Source: Eublepharis macularius
Taxonomy: Eukaryota > Chordata > Lepidosauria > Squamata > Eublepharidae
DNA length: 64,000 bases
Reading direction: 5' to 3'
Assembly: GCF_028583425.1 (NCBI RefSeq)
Contig: NC_072791.1
Coordinates: forward strand, 12,791,868-12,855,867
Shown: positions 32,696 through 44,385 of the stretch, piece after piece
How the letters are laid out: every line of letters begins with the position of its first letter
How positions within the stretch are numbered: position 1 is the first letter of the stretch
Notes under the pieces: generated by a model
Databases searched by the model: none
Seen by the model: the letters and a program-made list of their open reading frames with translations, nothing else
Told to the model about the DNA's origin: nothing
Position numbers and translations under genes: made by a program

Positions 32696-33108
32696 AAATA
32701 TAATAAGACCCTAAATCCCACTAACCAAATTGCTTGTTGCTCTTATTTCCAGGTATTTATTAAACAAACGCATTATATCTTACCTTTCTTTGTAGCTCAC
32801 AGTGACTTAAAAGTCATGGTAAACACATTACAATGTAAAAAAACCCCAATAAACTTTTTGGTATCTCCTTTCCCCTCTTTATTGTTAATTCTCCTGCTGG
32901 AGTTTGTGACAAAGGGATTGTCACAGAGAATTGGTGAGAACTAATTCCAGATGTTCTGATGACCACTCTTTGTACTCGAAAGAGCCACTGTTCACCAGTA
33001 ACTATTTTCGCCGCAGTTTTAGAGGTGGTCAGTTTGTTGTAGGGCTGTACATAGCTCCTGTCTGACTTTTACATCTGAATGCAACATTTTAGCACTTTTG
33101 AATTTAAG

Positions 33109-33305
33109 GTGGCGGTTCCCAACGTGGCGTCTGTGGGTGCTATGGCACCCTCCAACACCTTTCCTGGCACCCAACTGTTTTAAGAAAGTGGGTGGGGCCA
33201 GGTAGGGGTTTTGTCCAACAGGGCTTCTGATTGGCTGTGCAGATTAAAAGGCATCCTGATAAACAGAAGGGAAGGTGCAAGTCCAATTTTAACAGCAGAA
33301 GAAAA
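33109..33305. mobile_element. hAT remnant, left end only
   Basis: GGTTCCCAACGTGGCGTCTG, then GGTGCTATGGCACCC and GGGCTTCTGATTGGCTG, as in the copy at 27124. It ends close to the candidate poly(A) site. Confidence 0.7.
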
Positions 33306-33324
33306 GGGGGTGTTCTTCCACACA

Positions 33325-35590
33325 AGCTATGTATAAATATAAAGTTTATTCAGTATATAGTGTTTAGAAAAATAAGTTCACATTTCAGAATACAAACAAA
33401 AAAACACTTAATTTTTTTTCCAGGCACAAACCTCTATTACAGTACAACATACGTACATATTTTCTGATCTCTTTGGTTGGGGAGCTCAGCACAGCAATCT
33501 CTCGAGCTATGCGATTCCTTAACAGTGCAGCAGATACCTCTGTCTCTAACCTCTACATTCCGTATAGATTTCATCCTTTGTCATAAGGCACAGTCAAAAC
33601 CATATCGATTTACAGATAGAAGCTTTCGTTCCAGGGACACCAGTTTATGGAGCCACAGAAGGGGCGCTTCCCAAGCATAAATGCCAAAGGTGTTTAGAAA
33701 AAACTCATGTGCTTCTTAAAAAGTAGAGTCCTGTAATGTTGAACTTTTAAAAAAAAACCTTGCAAAATGTGTATATGTAAAACCATTATTTTGGGATAGG
33801 ACAATTGACAGATGCATCATATTGTTTCTGCAGTTGCTCTTGAGTAAGTAAATCATGTGGCCCTCTGTTAACAACGGAGGAAGGCCACAGCCCACCCCCC
33901 GTTGCCCCCAAACAAATTCTGGTAAGAAAGAGGGTGAAGTGGTACTGAATATGTTCTGTTTTAAGCCTCCCCCACCTTTGCAATAGTACTGGTAAGTAAG
34001 TTACTTTCACCTTGACTTTTTCTGTTTTAAGTGGGCCAACCGCCGCAATTTGAAAGCAGACTTAACAAAATACCCAGTTGTAAACATATAGCAAGCCAAT
34101 GATAGACTACATCCTATATTGTCACCAGCCCTTCAGGAAAACAACAATTGGTTGTCCAAATGCCACATTATTTATCTGTATTTATATTTAAAAAACAAGT
34201 GGGGAAAGAAGAACCCCGCAAAATAAATTATATGGGCATGTGGAATTTAAAAGTTAATATTGTCGTAACAGCTTTAATGTGTTCAGCGATGCCGGTGGCG
34301 AACACATTTTTCTAGTTATAATCAATCCTCTTGGATACGAACTGGACAGATGCACAAACATTTTCTCACAAGTCTAGGCATATGGAGAGTTCTGTTCTGT
34401 GCATGCAAAGTTTCCTGACAATGAAGGGGGCTTTCCAGGGCAAAATCCAGATTGCGCATCTTCCCCATACCTACATTTGCAATATTGCTCATTTCCGACA
34501 GAGTCTGAGTTTTTAATGTAATGTGCTTCAGGTTTGCTGATTGCTTTTCCAGTCCTTCTGTATGCAATTTTAGTAATTCCGAGGTAACAAGGCAGAGCTC
34601 TGTTGAGGTTCTGACATGCACATGGAGCTTTGTGTGAGAAGATTCTATCTCATTCAGGTCAATGCTGGAAGACGTACATACCATACATGCACACCACACA
34701 CTGGGATGGCGGTCTGAGCATGGATTAAAGTAGCAGGTTCAAATCTAACAGCTCAATGTGCCAAGTTTTACTGCAATGCAAATTTGGAAACCTAGCTTTT
34801 CAATGGTCAAAATCCACAACTTATCTGATTGTCTAACACAGGAATAACCAAGTTCATTTCAGTCAAATTGTCTTGATGCTGTTCTCAATTTGAGGAGGAA
34901 ATACATTTTTAAATTTTGTTACAACAGATTTGGCCTGTTTCCCACCCCCCACCCCACTTTGGGTTTCTATAACTCTTTTAAGGTGTTTACCCAATATTTA
35001 GATACTCGTACCCCCTACTCACATCTGTTATCTTTTGGAACAGTAAGTTAGCAATGGTTTCCAAGCCAAAGCATATCAAAATTGTAAAATGTTGGGGAAA
35101 CGACTGTTTAGCTTGGGAACCATGGAATCTTGACATGCTGAAATCCACCAGCTACACCGTACACCGTGCATGTGAAGGCACGCCATGATTTAAAAGATTT
35201 CAGCATGAAAATAGGGTGTTCGAAACCCAGTCTTACATGGTTGTTGTAGCTTTGGGCTAAATCCAAGCAGATTCAAATTAAGCATGGATTCACACAGCCA
35301 TACAAAGGTTATGACAACATGACTTTCTGCTCCATTTGCACAACGAAACAGGTCTTGCTGGCGGCACTCTTATCGGGGTGACATGGCCGGCCTGCTGCTA
35401 CCCCTTGAAACATCTCAGTGGCTCCTACAACATCCAGACGAAATTCTCCTCACTTAAAAATATGGTTGAGGTTTTCCATCAAGGGTGACTTTGAAGGAGC
35501 TGCGTTCACATGTGAGAATCTAGCTGTGAGACTTCAGTGAATAGTTGACAGATATGTTAACTATTGACTCGTCTTTGGTGGTTTTGTAGA
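33325..35590 (-). other. repeat-poor block upstream of a minus-strand poly(A) site
   Basis: About 2.2 kb of AT-rich sequence without recognisable SINE, LINE or foldback elements, in a region otherwise dense with them. It resembles 3' UTR sequence on the minus strand. It contains an unrecognised 125-codon open frame (34322-34699, minus) with a coiled-coil-like middle (LVTSELLKLHTEGLEKQS). I recognise no family, and the frame may be chance. No splice evidence supports it. Confidence 0.35.
33345..33350 (-). promoter_or_regulatory. candidate distal poly(A) signal with GU-rich downstream element
   Basis: On the minus strand AATAAA is followed after about 15 bases by an A/U stretch with a CA cleavage site and then a TTGTGTGG GU-rich element near 33318-33325. 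This is textbook poly(A) site architecture. It closes a repeat-poor block (33.33-35.59 kb). It could be a distal SIX4 end, about 10.2 kb past the stop, or the end of an unannotated minus-strand transcript. Confidence 0.35.
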
Positions 35591-35592
35591 AT

Positions 35593-35985
35593 TAGAGAGC
35601 CAGTGTAGGGCAGTGGTTAAAGAGGCTAGGATCTGGGTGACCTCGGTTTGAATTCCCGCTCTACCATGGAAAGTCACGGGGTAACTTTGGGTCAGTTACA
35701 CTCTCTTAGCCTAACTTACTTCACAGGGTAGTTGTGAGGATAAAATGAAGGAGAGGAGAACAATGGCTGATTCCGCACACGTTGGATAATGCACTTTCAA
35801 TGCACTTTAGCTATCGTTTTGAAGTGGATTTTTTGTTTCACACACGAAAAACTCAGTTCCAAATGATCTCTAAGGAGGATTGGAAGTGCATTACCCAACG
35901 TGTGAGGAATCAACAAATGTAAGTCGCTTTGGGGTTCCAGTGGGGAGAAAGGCAGGGTATAAATGAAGTTAGTAAATAAATAAAT
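35593..35985 (+). mobile_element. tRNA-derived SINE split by a foldback element
   Basis: TGTAGGGCAGTGGTTAAAGA (A box), GGTTTGAATTCC (B box), CTTACTTCACAGGGTAGTTG and GTAAGTCGCTTTGGGGTTCC, then TAAATAAATAAA. The insertion lies at about 35765-35911. Confidence 0.88.
35765..35911. mobile_element. foldback element, 'GATTCCGCACACGTTGG' termini
   Basis: GATTCCGCACACGTTGGATA pairs with the right end TATTACCCAACGTGTGAGGAATC-like sequence. The flanking AACAATG and AACAAATG may be its target duplication. It inserted into the SINE and is younger. Confidence 0.8.
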
Positions 35986-35999
35986 GTGTGAGGCATAAA

Positions 36000-36640
36000 A
36001 TAAAGGGGACGGTCACTTTCTTAAATTCATCAATGCGGATGTAACCAAAACAATGGGGTGGAGCCAACCAACCTCAAACTGGAGGAAGGCTTAAAAGAAA
36101 AAAAAATGCAGCCATTTTGCTTTGTTCCTACACGCTTGCAAAAACCTTGAGATCACAATTATTCAGGTCACATGGAGTTCCTCTAAAGCCTTGTATCTTC
36201 AAGATTAGAAAGATTCACAGCGTTATCAGTTTGTTTCACGGACCAATTATAAGAGTTCTGTTATAAATAGATTTATGCACAGACCACCTACTCCGGAGCT
36301 CCTTTGATGATGGAAGCTCTCCAGTTACCATTCCAGCTGCAGGCACAGCCTGACCCGCCACCGTCTTTCTACTGCGTTCTCCTATTACCACGGACACACT
36401 GCCCAGCCTGCTTTTAACATCCAGTGGCATGACAACCGCAGAACGTTGCTGCCCCATGCTCCATCCAGGGTCCACCGCAAGCATACGTTATTGGTGTGCC
36501 AATTAAGGAATTCCTTCAGCGAAGCTAGGAACCGATACACACAGCAGCAACAAGAAAATTAGGCGGTGGTACTTTTCCATGGGACATTTGCAAGTTCTCC
36601 CTGGCAGAGGAAGAACACCTTGTAGAAAGGTCACACTAGA
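36000..36640. other. single-copy DNA, no gene recognised
   Basis: An 82-codon minus-strand frame (36236-36484) and short others exist but show no family. It could belong to a long SIX4 3' UTR if the distal poly(A) site is used. Confidence 0.3.
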
Positions 36641-36649
36641 ACACGTGAC

Positions 36650-36838
36650 CAAATGAAGCCCTTGGTCCATCAGAGTTAGGACTGCCTACTCAGACTGGCA
36701 ACAGTCATCCAAGGTCTCGGGTAGAGATCTTTCGGAAAGAACACCTACTCTGCCAGATCTTTTTAACTGGAGAGGCCAGGGACTGAACCTGGGACCTTCT
36801 GCATGCCAAGCAGATGCTCTGCCACTGAGCCATGGCCC
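36650..36838 (-). mobile_element. tRNA-derived SINE, second family, near full length
   Basis: Minus strand GGGGCCATGGCTCAGTGGCA, GAGCATCTGCTTGGCATGC and GGTTCAGTCCCTGGC (B box), then CCAGTCTGAGTAGGCAGTCC. The head resembles a tRNA but is part of a dispersed repeat. Confidence 0.85.
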
Positions 36839-37044
36839 CTCTCCTTAAGAACTCTTCTTCCTGACATGCTGACTTTTCCATATCAAGAGGAAGGGGTTTC
36901 CCTCTTGCCATATGGTGGAACAAGTACAAGATTTCCTCCTGCCACCCCCAAAGGGTCCTCTGCAGTGGTACAGCCCAGGAAAAGCCACATCCTCACAGCT
37001 TTGCTGCACTGAAGGTTCTTAGCGGCGAACACCTGACGTGAGAC

Positions 37045-37305
37045 CAGGGCTTTTTTTCAGCTGGAACGCAGTGGAACAGAGTTCCGGAACCTCTTGAAAA
37101 TGGTCACATGGCTGGTGGCCCCGCCCCCCTGATCTCCAGACAGAGGGGAGTTTAGATGGCCCTCCGTGCCGCTCAGCGGTGTGGAGGGCAATCTCAACTC
37201 CCCTCTGTCTGGAGATCAGGGGGCGGGGCCACCAGCCATGTGACCATTTTTTCTGAGGGCAACCCACTGAGTTCCACCACCTCTTTTCCCAGAAAAAAAG
37301 CCTTG
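37045..37305. mobile_element. hAT-type foldback element, copy 5
   Basis: Termini CAGGGCTTTTTTTC and AAAAAAAGCCTTG with exact duplications CGTGAGAC (37037-37044 and 37306-37313). Confidence 0.95.
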
Positions 37306-37309
37306 CGTG

Positions 37310-38160
37310 AGACCCATACCCAATCTAACTGGCCATGCGCATCAAGTGAGATTCCACAATGTGCCCTTATTTGTTTTCTGGAAGACTGAAGAGCTACCGT
37401 TTGTATTGTGTGCATCCTGTCCTTTGTGGCAGAAGAGTAGTTGTAGCACTGATGCACAACAAGTGTGTGTCACCTAAACCACACTGTGATTTGGCATGAA
37501 TCAGGACAGCACTGCCTAATTTCCCACAGCAAACCTGTGGCGCGTGCACAGCAAAAGGCATGTACGCAGGCACAAAGGGCCAGTTCTCTGATCAAGCGTC
37601 CCAATCAGCTGCTTGTGGCGGCGCAGCGAGGGCCATCAACACACTGCAGGAACTCCACTTGCTCCTGGCAGTTAACGGCGCAGAAGGAGACAGTGTGGCC
37701 TTCTGGGGCCTGCACTTTCACTTGTTGGGGTCCGGCCCCCCGGGGCGACATTGCTACCGATTGTAATGTGGGAGAAGGGAACAGGTGCACGTTGCTTGGG
37801 ATGACAGAAGCACCTCGAACCAGTCTTGCGCCCATGTCTCATGTCCAAGTGCTTTGTGCACTTGTCACAAGAAAACACTAATGTGCAACACAGCCGTAAG
37901 TATCTTGGCAAAATATTCACAGGAAGATGACACAAGCCTTGCTAGTGATACTGCATACTGGCAGGATCACAAACGGGCATTCCCGTCAGAAGATCTTTTA
38001 GCAAGCCGCCCAGAATGTATGCCCCTCCTTTCCCCCCAGGGAGACTTCTTTGTGTAACGAAAGACGGGCCTCAAAATAGCTTTCGGAACTCTGATTCTAA
38101 TTGATCCAGAAGACAAGCCTAAATACACAGCACTTTAAAACACACACACATGCAACAAAA
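37310..38160. other. single-copy DNA, moderately GC-rich centre
   Basis: About 37560-37860 is more GC-rich. The minus strand has two overlapping open frames (37605-37835 and 37672-37935), neither with a recognised domain, start context or splice support. I do not call a gene. Confidence 0.35.
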
Positions 38161-38299
38161 AATAGTTTCAGGTGGGTAGATGTGTTGGCCTGCAGTATAA
38201 GAGCAAGATTTGAGTCCAGTTGCATCTTAGAGGCCAACAGAAAAGGTGGAGATGATACACTTTCAATATTAATCCTACAGAAATCAGGTAAGGAAATTA

Positions 38300-39670
38300 C
38301 CATATTTACTCAAAAGGAAGACAACTGTAAAGTAGGATGACTCTCCCTCCTAGATTTTATATACAAAAGTTTTTTTGGTATTGGGCGTAACTGTAACTTG
38401 TAGATAAGACGGCTCTTTTTTTGATGGCATACCTGGGATGGCGGAGGGGGGAGATTAGCCTTGAGTTTGAGTAAATACAGTAATCTCTCTCCGGTTTATA
38501 GAGAGGGAATCACAATAGGTAATTTGGGCTTGCTGGAAACAATTGAGATATGCTCAAAGTCAGACTGTCCAAAAGAGAATATAAAAAAGGAAGGTGAAAC
38601 AGTTGTCTTACAGAAGCCAGGTCTATCAGAGAGAGGCAAATGTTTGGTAACAGAGCACATTGTACGCGTGGGATTCTGGCACAGGTGTATTGGGACCTTA
38701 AAGTAGCCCAGGGGCAAGCAGAGCTGAATGGCCCCCAGAGTTCTGGCAGTACCATTGGGGCTACTCAGAGCCATTTGCTCCTGGCTGCCAGTGGCCCACC
38801 GGAAATTGTCCTGGCAAGTTTACGGGACTAACCCACCCCGGGCCATGTCATACATCTTTTATTCATCGAGTACAATAGCGCACAATCATCTAAAATACTA
38901 ATGGGCCCTCACAAACTTTACACTGCAGATAGAACTGCCAGAGCCATTCAGACACAATACCTTCTGGGGAAGTTGGTCCACACATCCAACAGCCAGTCCT
39001 CTAGGGCTGGTTCACACATTCACGCTTGCTTACTTGCAGCTGAAGGTGGGAATGGAATCCGGCATGGAAAATTCAAGCCATTGTTTGATACTACCAGTCA
39101 TTAGCAATGGACATACAATGATTGAGCCCAGATGTATCATTATATCCCGCACTGTTTGCCAGAACTAGCTCTAGGGCACGGGAATCTCCAGACCAGTAAT
39201 AATTTAGCCCACTTTATAATTAACTACTTAGAAGCTGGCAGGCATTCCCCCCCCCCTTTATTGCCATCTCTCCTCCCACTCTGCAGGATAAGGTTCCATC
39301 CCTACCGAAAGAAACGAGAATTCTGGAATTCTTGATGACTTCTCTGGGCCACGAGTTCAGACCTGGCTCAGACACAGGCATGCAAACTAATACCTCTAAT
39401 GGTCTTCACGAGTTGTTGGAAAAAATCCCAACTGATCAATTTCAACATCATTAACGTCCAGATAGACAGGCAAAAAGGTTATTGTTAAGGTGCCAGATGG
39501 ATTGGATAGAAAAGCTTTCCTTTTCTCTCAGTGCATCACTTTGAGCTTCTTTTCACCAGCCAAAAAGGCACCTGCAGTTCATACATCTCATCTAGTACCT
39601 CAGTGGGCTGCACAAATTGAAAAGGGAACTGGGAGCAGCCCGGCCAGCCCCTCCTCACTTCTAACTGTCC
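38300..39670. other. mostly single-copy DNA
   Basis: Preceded by a fragment of the AGTCCAG repeat (38164-38250). No gene. It lies downstream of SIX4 and may be transcribed if distal poly(A) sites are used. Confidence 0.35.
39257..39262 (-). promoter_or_regulatory. candidate SIX4 poly(A) signal (AATAAA)
   Basis: TTTATT on the plus strand is AATAAA on the minus strand, about 4.3 kb downstream of the SIX4 stop codon. It is followed by a G-run. Reaching it would carry CR1 and other old repeats (39.7-40.5 kb) into the UTR. A second AATAAA lies at 38858-38863. Either could be chance. Confidence 0.25.
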
Positions 39671-39674
39671 TCTT

Positions 39675-39800
39675 AGAATCATAAGGTTGGAAGGTACCTG
39701 TAGGGTCATCTAGTCCAACCCCCTGCACAATGCAGGAAATTCATGAATACCCTCCCCCGACTGCTCAAGTACTTTCTATTTCTCAAAAGCTGCTTGAGAA
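39675..39800 (-). mobile_element. CR1 LINE 3' end
   Basis: Plus-strand AGAATCATAAGGTTGGAAGG, then GTCATCTAGTCCAACCCCCT and GCACAATGCAGGAAATTC, the reverse complement of the conserved CR1 3' terminus. Short and 5'-truncated. Confidence 0.88.
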
Positions 39801-39876
39801 AATTGCCCCATCCACTCTTTTCCTCTCTCGTCTTGGCACACAGCAAAACAAGATGGCAATGTAAAGCCCAATAAGT

Positions 39877-40195
39877 TAGGGCTGCCAACTCTAGGTTGGT
39901 GTCTGAAGGAGGGAGCTCTGACTCTCGAAAGCTTGCACTCTGAAAATCTTGTTGGTCTCTAAGGTCCCACCGGACTAAAATCCTGCAACTCTGAATTGGG
40001 AAATTCCTTGAGATTTGGGGATGGAGGCTATGGAGGGGCAGGGTTTGCAGAGGGAAGGGACCACATCAGGTTATAACGCCACAGAGTCCACCCTCCACAG
40101 CAGCCACCGTCTCCAGGAGAACTCTAGACTGGAGACCAGTTGCAATTCCAGATCTCCAGACCTCACCTGGATGTTGGCAACCCTACACTAGGTGC
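39877..40195 (-). repeat. 'GTTGGCAACCCT' repeat carrying a foldback-family fragment
   Basis: Ends GGCTGCCAACTCTAGGTTGG and GGATGTTGGCAACCCTACA. In between, 39898-39990 is a piece of the AGTCCAGTAGCACC family (GACTCTCGAAAGCTTGCAC), inserted near one end. Confidence 0.75.
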
Positions 40196-40310
40196 AGCCT
40201 TCTGTCAAAGGCTTAATGTGCATTTTGATCTATTGACACAGTCAGACTGAGGGTGGCTGGCTCCACAGTCCATTCACTAGAATTCTTCTGAACGAGATTT
40301 GCAAAACAAT

Positions 40311-40508
40311 GGCCGTTTCCACACGTCTTACTGGCCTCCGGAACGTTGCGCAAAACACCCGGAAGGTAGCGTCTTCTCGCACAAAATCGTGCCAGGAAGA
40401 CGCTATCATCCGGGAGTTTTGTGCGACATGGCATGATTTCGAGCGAGAAAACGCTTCCGGGTGTTTTGTGCAATGTTCCAGAGGCCGGTAAGACGTGTGG
40501 AAACGGCC
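40311..40508. mobile_element. foldback element, 'GGCCGTTTCCACAC' termini
   Basis: GGCCGTTTCCACACGTCTTA and its exact complement at the other end, with CpG-rich inner arms (GGAAGGTAGCGTCTTCTCGC). Sister of 52993-53184. Confidence 0.88.
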
Positions 40509-40581
40509 AATGATCCCCCCCCCACTACCTTCTGAATGTGCCAACACTTGAAGTTCCACCACCAATTATTGAGGGGAATAC

Positions 40582-40582
40582 T

Positions 40583-40616
<34 letters not shown>
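40582..40616. repeat. CT/CA microsatellite
   Basis: (TC)n followed by (AC)n, about 35 bp. Confidence 0.9.
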
Positions 40617-42759
40617 CGCACTTGTTCCACCATACCAAAGAAAATAACAAGTAGTCGCTCTCTTAGCTTCACCAAGCTTAGGAGGAACATGAAGTGAAGT
40701 ATAGACTGTGAGTCAGACTTTTTCACACAAGACACTAGAAAGTCTCTCTTGCGCACAGAATTTATGCCACATGTGCTGTAATTTATCTTGGATGGGTGGC
40801 AGCAGAGAAACCAGAGACAAATTTAACCAAAAGTAGACATAAATGTCACTTGCGGGGGCGGGGGGGGGGGGATGCCACTTGAGGAAAAAAAACAAAAAGC
40901 TCTTTGCGACCATCTCCTGAAAATTTAAAAATGTGCTTCTTGTTGTTAACTACAGGCAAAGAAACACTCCAATCTGCAAAGAAATTTATATATTCAACCA
41001 GAATAAAATCCTACGGTCATCACAAAAAAATGCTGTTACGCAACCATCCTTTTCAAGTAACATAACAGGATGCACTATTCTATGAGCAAGCCAAGGTTCA
41101 GGGAAAAACTCCTGACAACCAAGGGTCGATTAAAAGACTACCAATTAAACAAGATTTGTCCTTCTCTAAACTTGGTAGCTGAGACACACATTGCTCCCCC
41201 CTAAATGAAAGCCGGAGGTGCACAAGGCATTCTAGTGCTCCGTAAATTTTACTGTCAAGATTATCTGCCTTCAGAATCTGTGAGAATCGCTATTTTGAGT
41301 CTTTCTCCCAGCTTCAAACTTGGGCTAGAATACTTGGAGATGCAATGAGCAGCCTCCTTGGAAGTGAGCGGAAGCTGCTGCAGCGGGGTTGACTGAACGA
41401 TCCAGTCAAACCCAAAAGCAGAGATATGAGGATGACAAGATATCCCAAGTGAAACACACGACTAGATGGATGCAGGGCTAGAGCGACAACTCACGCAGAC
41501 ACACAGCAGACAGCCTCCCCTGTGATTACGTACTTTGGGGGCAACATAATCATTTAATTTATCCCATTGGCAATTTTCTTGCAGTATGTTAGTATGCTCC
41601 GGTAAGTACATTGGGAGTTAGTGGTCTAGTGAGAGCCTCCCGTTTTTGGCAAAGTATTGCAGCTCAAGTAATTTCACAGCATGTGCAAGATGGTGGTGGT
41701 GGGGAATTGCATTTCATTTTTACTTATCTATTAAAGATTTTCAGGTATTTAATTTCTATGCCTTTGCAATACTGCAAAAAAACCCAACATCATCTCATCA
41801 GAGGATCCGCATTAGTTTCAACAGGATTGCTCAAATGTACAAAGCAGGCAGGAGGTGGCCCTTAGGTTTTGATGAATGCAAAACAGAAGATTTGACTTAA
41901 AATTTAGCCGTGCTTGTCGCAGTAAGGATATAAGGCCACTAGGAAGAAAGGCACCTGGAATTTTTTTTGTTTAAAATGATCAGCATCTGGAAATCTAAAA
42001 AAAGCACAAACCCATAAGGGAAAAGGAAAAAAGTCTCTCTACAGAGTCTATAAATTGCATTCATTGATATTTCAGCTTCAACATAATATACCTTTTGATT
42101 AGATCGATTTTTTTAAGAAAATCAATCCAGGAAAATACCTCCCCACCCCCATTATTTTTTTAAAAACTGTCAGAAACAACAGTTTACTTTTTGTTCAAAA
42201 CATCGAAAAAATAAATTAAAGCTGTCTGACAAAGTGGATTGTCCAACATGTCTAAAAACAATAAGGGGCATAACCAACAAAATATAAATAGAAGTAATCA
42301 AACTAATAAAAACTGAAAATCCCCTTTAAAGCAGTTGAATAGAATCGCTGACATATATAGTAGAACAAAGGACTCTGGGGAATATATGTTCCAATTACAA
42401 ATAGTTCTCTCTGGCTGCACCAATTTTTTTAAAAAACAAAATCTAGAAAGAGAAATACATCATTGCAAAAAGGATTCTTCTGGGAAAAGCCAAGACAAAA
42501 ACAAAAATCAGCAAAACGGGGTGTTTTTTTGCAATTGTGCTTGCTTTCTAAACCTCATCCAAGAAGGTAACAGTAGTTTGTGAGGTATCTAAATATTCAC
42601 ACACAGAGCTGCCTCCTACCACTGCACTCCACTAAGGGCGAAATGGAGGAATACGACCCATTTTTCAATGCCCGCAATCTAGAAGTAAACTTGCATCCAA
42701 ACCAGGAACTTGTCTCAGGCTTTTAAACACAGATATTTCCTGTTCTTATGTGCGGTGTA

Positions 42760-43015
42760 CATGGCTTTTTTTCTGGGAAAAGAGGTGGTGGAACTCAGTG
42801 GGTTGCCCTCGAAGAAAATGGTCACATGGCTGGTGGCCCCGCCCCCTGATCTCCAAACAGAGGGGAGTATAGATTGCCCTCCATGCCGGCAGCACGGAGG
42901 GCAATCTAAACTCCCCTCTGCCTGGAGATTAGGAGGCAGGGCCACCAGCCATGTGACCATTTTCAAGAGGTTCCGGAACTCCGTTCCACTGCGTTCCAGC
43001 TGAAAAAAAGCCCTG
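42760..43015. mobile_element. hAT-type foldback element, copy 6, in probable SIX4 3' UTR
   Basis: CATGGCTTTTTTTCTGGG and AAAAAAAGCCCTG termini; exact duplications GCGGTGTA (42752-42759 and 43016-43023). It lies about 570 bp downstream of the SIX4 stop codon. If transcribed, arms of about 90 bp would form a long hairpin. Confidence 0.94.
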
Positions 43016-43205
43016 GCGGTGTAGTAGTATTAGACTGAAATTAACCCTCATTCTGCCATGGAAGCTCACTGACTGACCTCAGCCTTGTCACTTCCTCTCA
43101 GCGTAGCATATCTGACAGGGTTGTTGTGAGAATAAAGTAAGGAAGGAGAACCGTGTTCACCGCTCTGAGCTCCCGGGAGGAAAGGCAGGATTAAAAATGT
43201 AGACA
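43016..43205 (+). mobile_element. tRNA-derived SINE
   Basis: CATTCTGCCATGGAAGCTCA, GACAGGGTTGTTGTGAGAAT and GAGGAAAGGCAGGATTAAAA. The hAT copy inserted into its head. Confidence 0.75.
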
Positions 43206-43588
43206 GACAGAGATAATATATATATTGGAGGGTATAACTTCTGAAAAATACACTGATGTTGGGTGCATCTAGTGAAACTATCTGGATTATACTTGTAAAC
43301 CAAACCATCCCATGCCTGACTGAGGGATCCCTTCCCTCCTTTAAAGTAAGCTAACAGAGTACTATTATTCAAAGCTATACTGCATGCACGACGACGCCTG
43401 CAATCTTGTTTTGCTAATGGCGATCTCTTCATTTTAAAATATGGATACTTGATGTGTGCTTCTGGAGGGTTGTCTCCGTTATACATATGTTGACTAGATG
43501 ACACACACTCTGTGCTTCTCGGGCCTCGTAAGGAGGAGGACTATTGAAATGAAAGGAGAAAGGAAGGGGAAAAAAACCACACACACAT

Positions 43589-44385
43589 TTACAAGTCTTG
43601 CATATCTTCATCCAACTGTACCGTCTGGAGTTTGGCAAGCTCCTTCTTGTCCGTTTCCAGCTCTTCACAGATTGCATCAACCATATTGCTCATAACATAT
43701 TTGGTTTTCGAATCTAGCATCATTAAGTTGCTGGCTGATTTGCTGTCAGCATCAGATAAGAAGTTTTCCTTTATGTGAGGCAGAGACTGCAGAATTAGCC
43801 GCTGTTCTCTGCCGAAGCTGGGGTGAACTTGTACCGACTGGTGTTCAGTATGATTGCTTGTTGTGGGACTGACCCCTCCCAGGGCTGTCTGCGTCGTGGA
43901 AATGGACATCAGATCGTGACTGGCAACAAGGGGGCAGTTTTGAAGCGTTGCATAGTTGGCGTTGCTGACGGAAATGACGGTCGCCCCGCTTGTCGCTGGG
44001 GATGGCAGGGGTGGACTCTCGGGCACGCCGGAGCTGAGTTCTTCAGCATTTAAGAGATTAGGTGGTGCTAGAGAAAAATTATGTGACAACGTTACGTTTA
44101 CTAACGAGGAGGCTCCCGCCTGAAGGCCTCCACCGGGCAGGCTGTCCGAAGACAAGCTTTCATGAAGTTGGCTGTTCTGACCAAGTGGCATGACTTGGGA
44201 AAACACAAGGCTTGTTTGCAGTCCTTCCTGTTTAACTGGTCCGATTGTCTGGCTTGAGTTGGGGACTGTGTACACCACTGCGCTGGGAGCAAGAGAGCTG
44301 AAAAACACCTTCCCTTGTTGTGCAGTTGGAGATTCGCTGGTGAAAGTACCCCCATCGGATGAACTCTGGTTTACTGAAATATTGC
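43589..44385 (-). CDS. SIX4: SIX4 exon 3 (terminal coding exon, with stop codon)
   Basis: This last coding exon gives 264 residues after the split Gly codon and ends in TAA at 43589-43591. It begins NISVNQSSSDGGTFTSES and continues QGKVFFSSLAPSAVVYTVPN, a VKQEG SUMO-type motif (about 44225-44236), a long Ser/Leu/Asn-rich segment, NYATLQNCPL, LMMLDSKTKYV, and the diagnostic C-terminus KKELAKLQTVQLDEDMQDL. The acceptor is a C/T-rich tract with CAG ending at 44386. Exon 2's spare G plus the first GC of this exon rebuilds a glycine. Exons 2 and 3 together encode about 500 residues, close to the equivalent part of the roughly 780-residue mammalian protein, so this end of the gene is full length. 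The acidic C-terminus is the best conserved part. The reading frame could run on into the intron upstream, but the splice site and the known protein place the boundary at 44385. Confidence 0.96.

Larger units (their letters stand above)
40510..43588 (-). other. SIX4: probable SIX4 proximal 3' UTR
   Basis: DNA directly downstream of the stop codon. The stretch 40510-42759 is AT-rich and free of recognisable repeats, unlike its surroundings. That is typical of a long vertebrate 3' UTR, and SIX4 messages are known to have a 3' UTR of several kilobases. A hAT foldback element (42760-43015) and a SINE tail (about 43016-43200) sit inside it, just after the stop codon. I see no canonical AATAAA on the minus strand within this stretch; an ATTAAA occurs near 41555. 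The true 3' end is therefore uncertain. Confidence 0.5.

Noticed and set aside
36650-36838. Possible tRNA gene
   Set aside because: A-box and B-box resemblance comes from a SINE head; the body extends well beyond a tRNA and the cloverleaf is not intact. The same applies to the other SINE heads.
37605-37935. Overlapping minus-strand frames with Cys-rich peptide (CDKCTKHLDMRHG)
   Set aside because: Looked like a zinc-finger fragment, but spacing fits no finger class and no splice sites or conservation can be shown.
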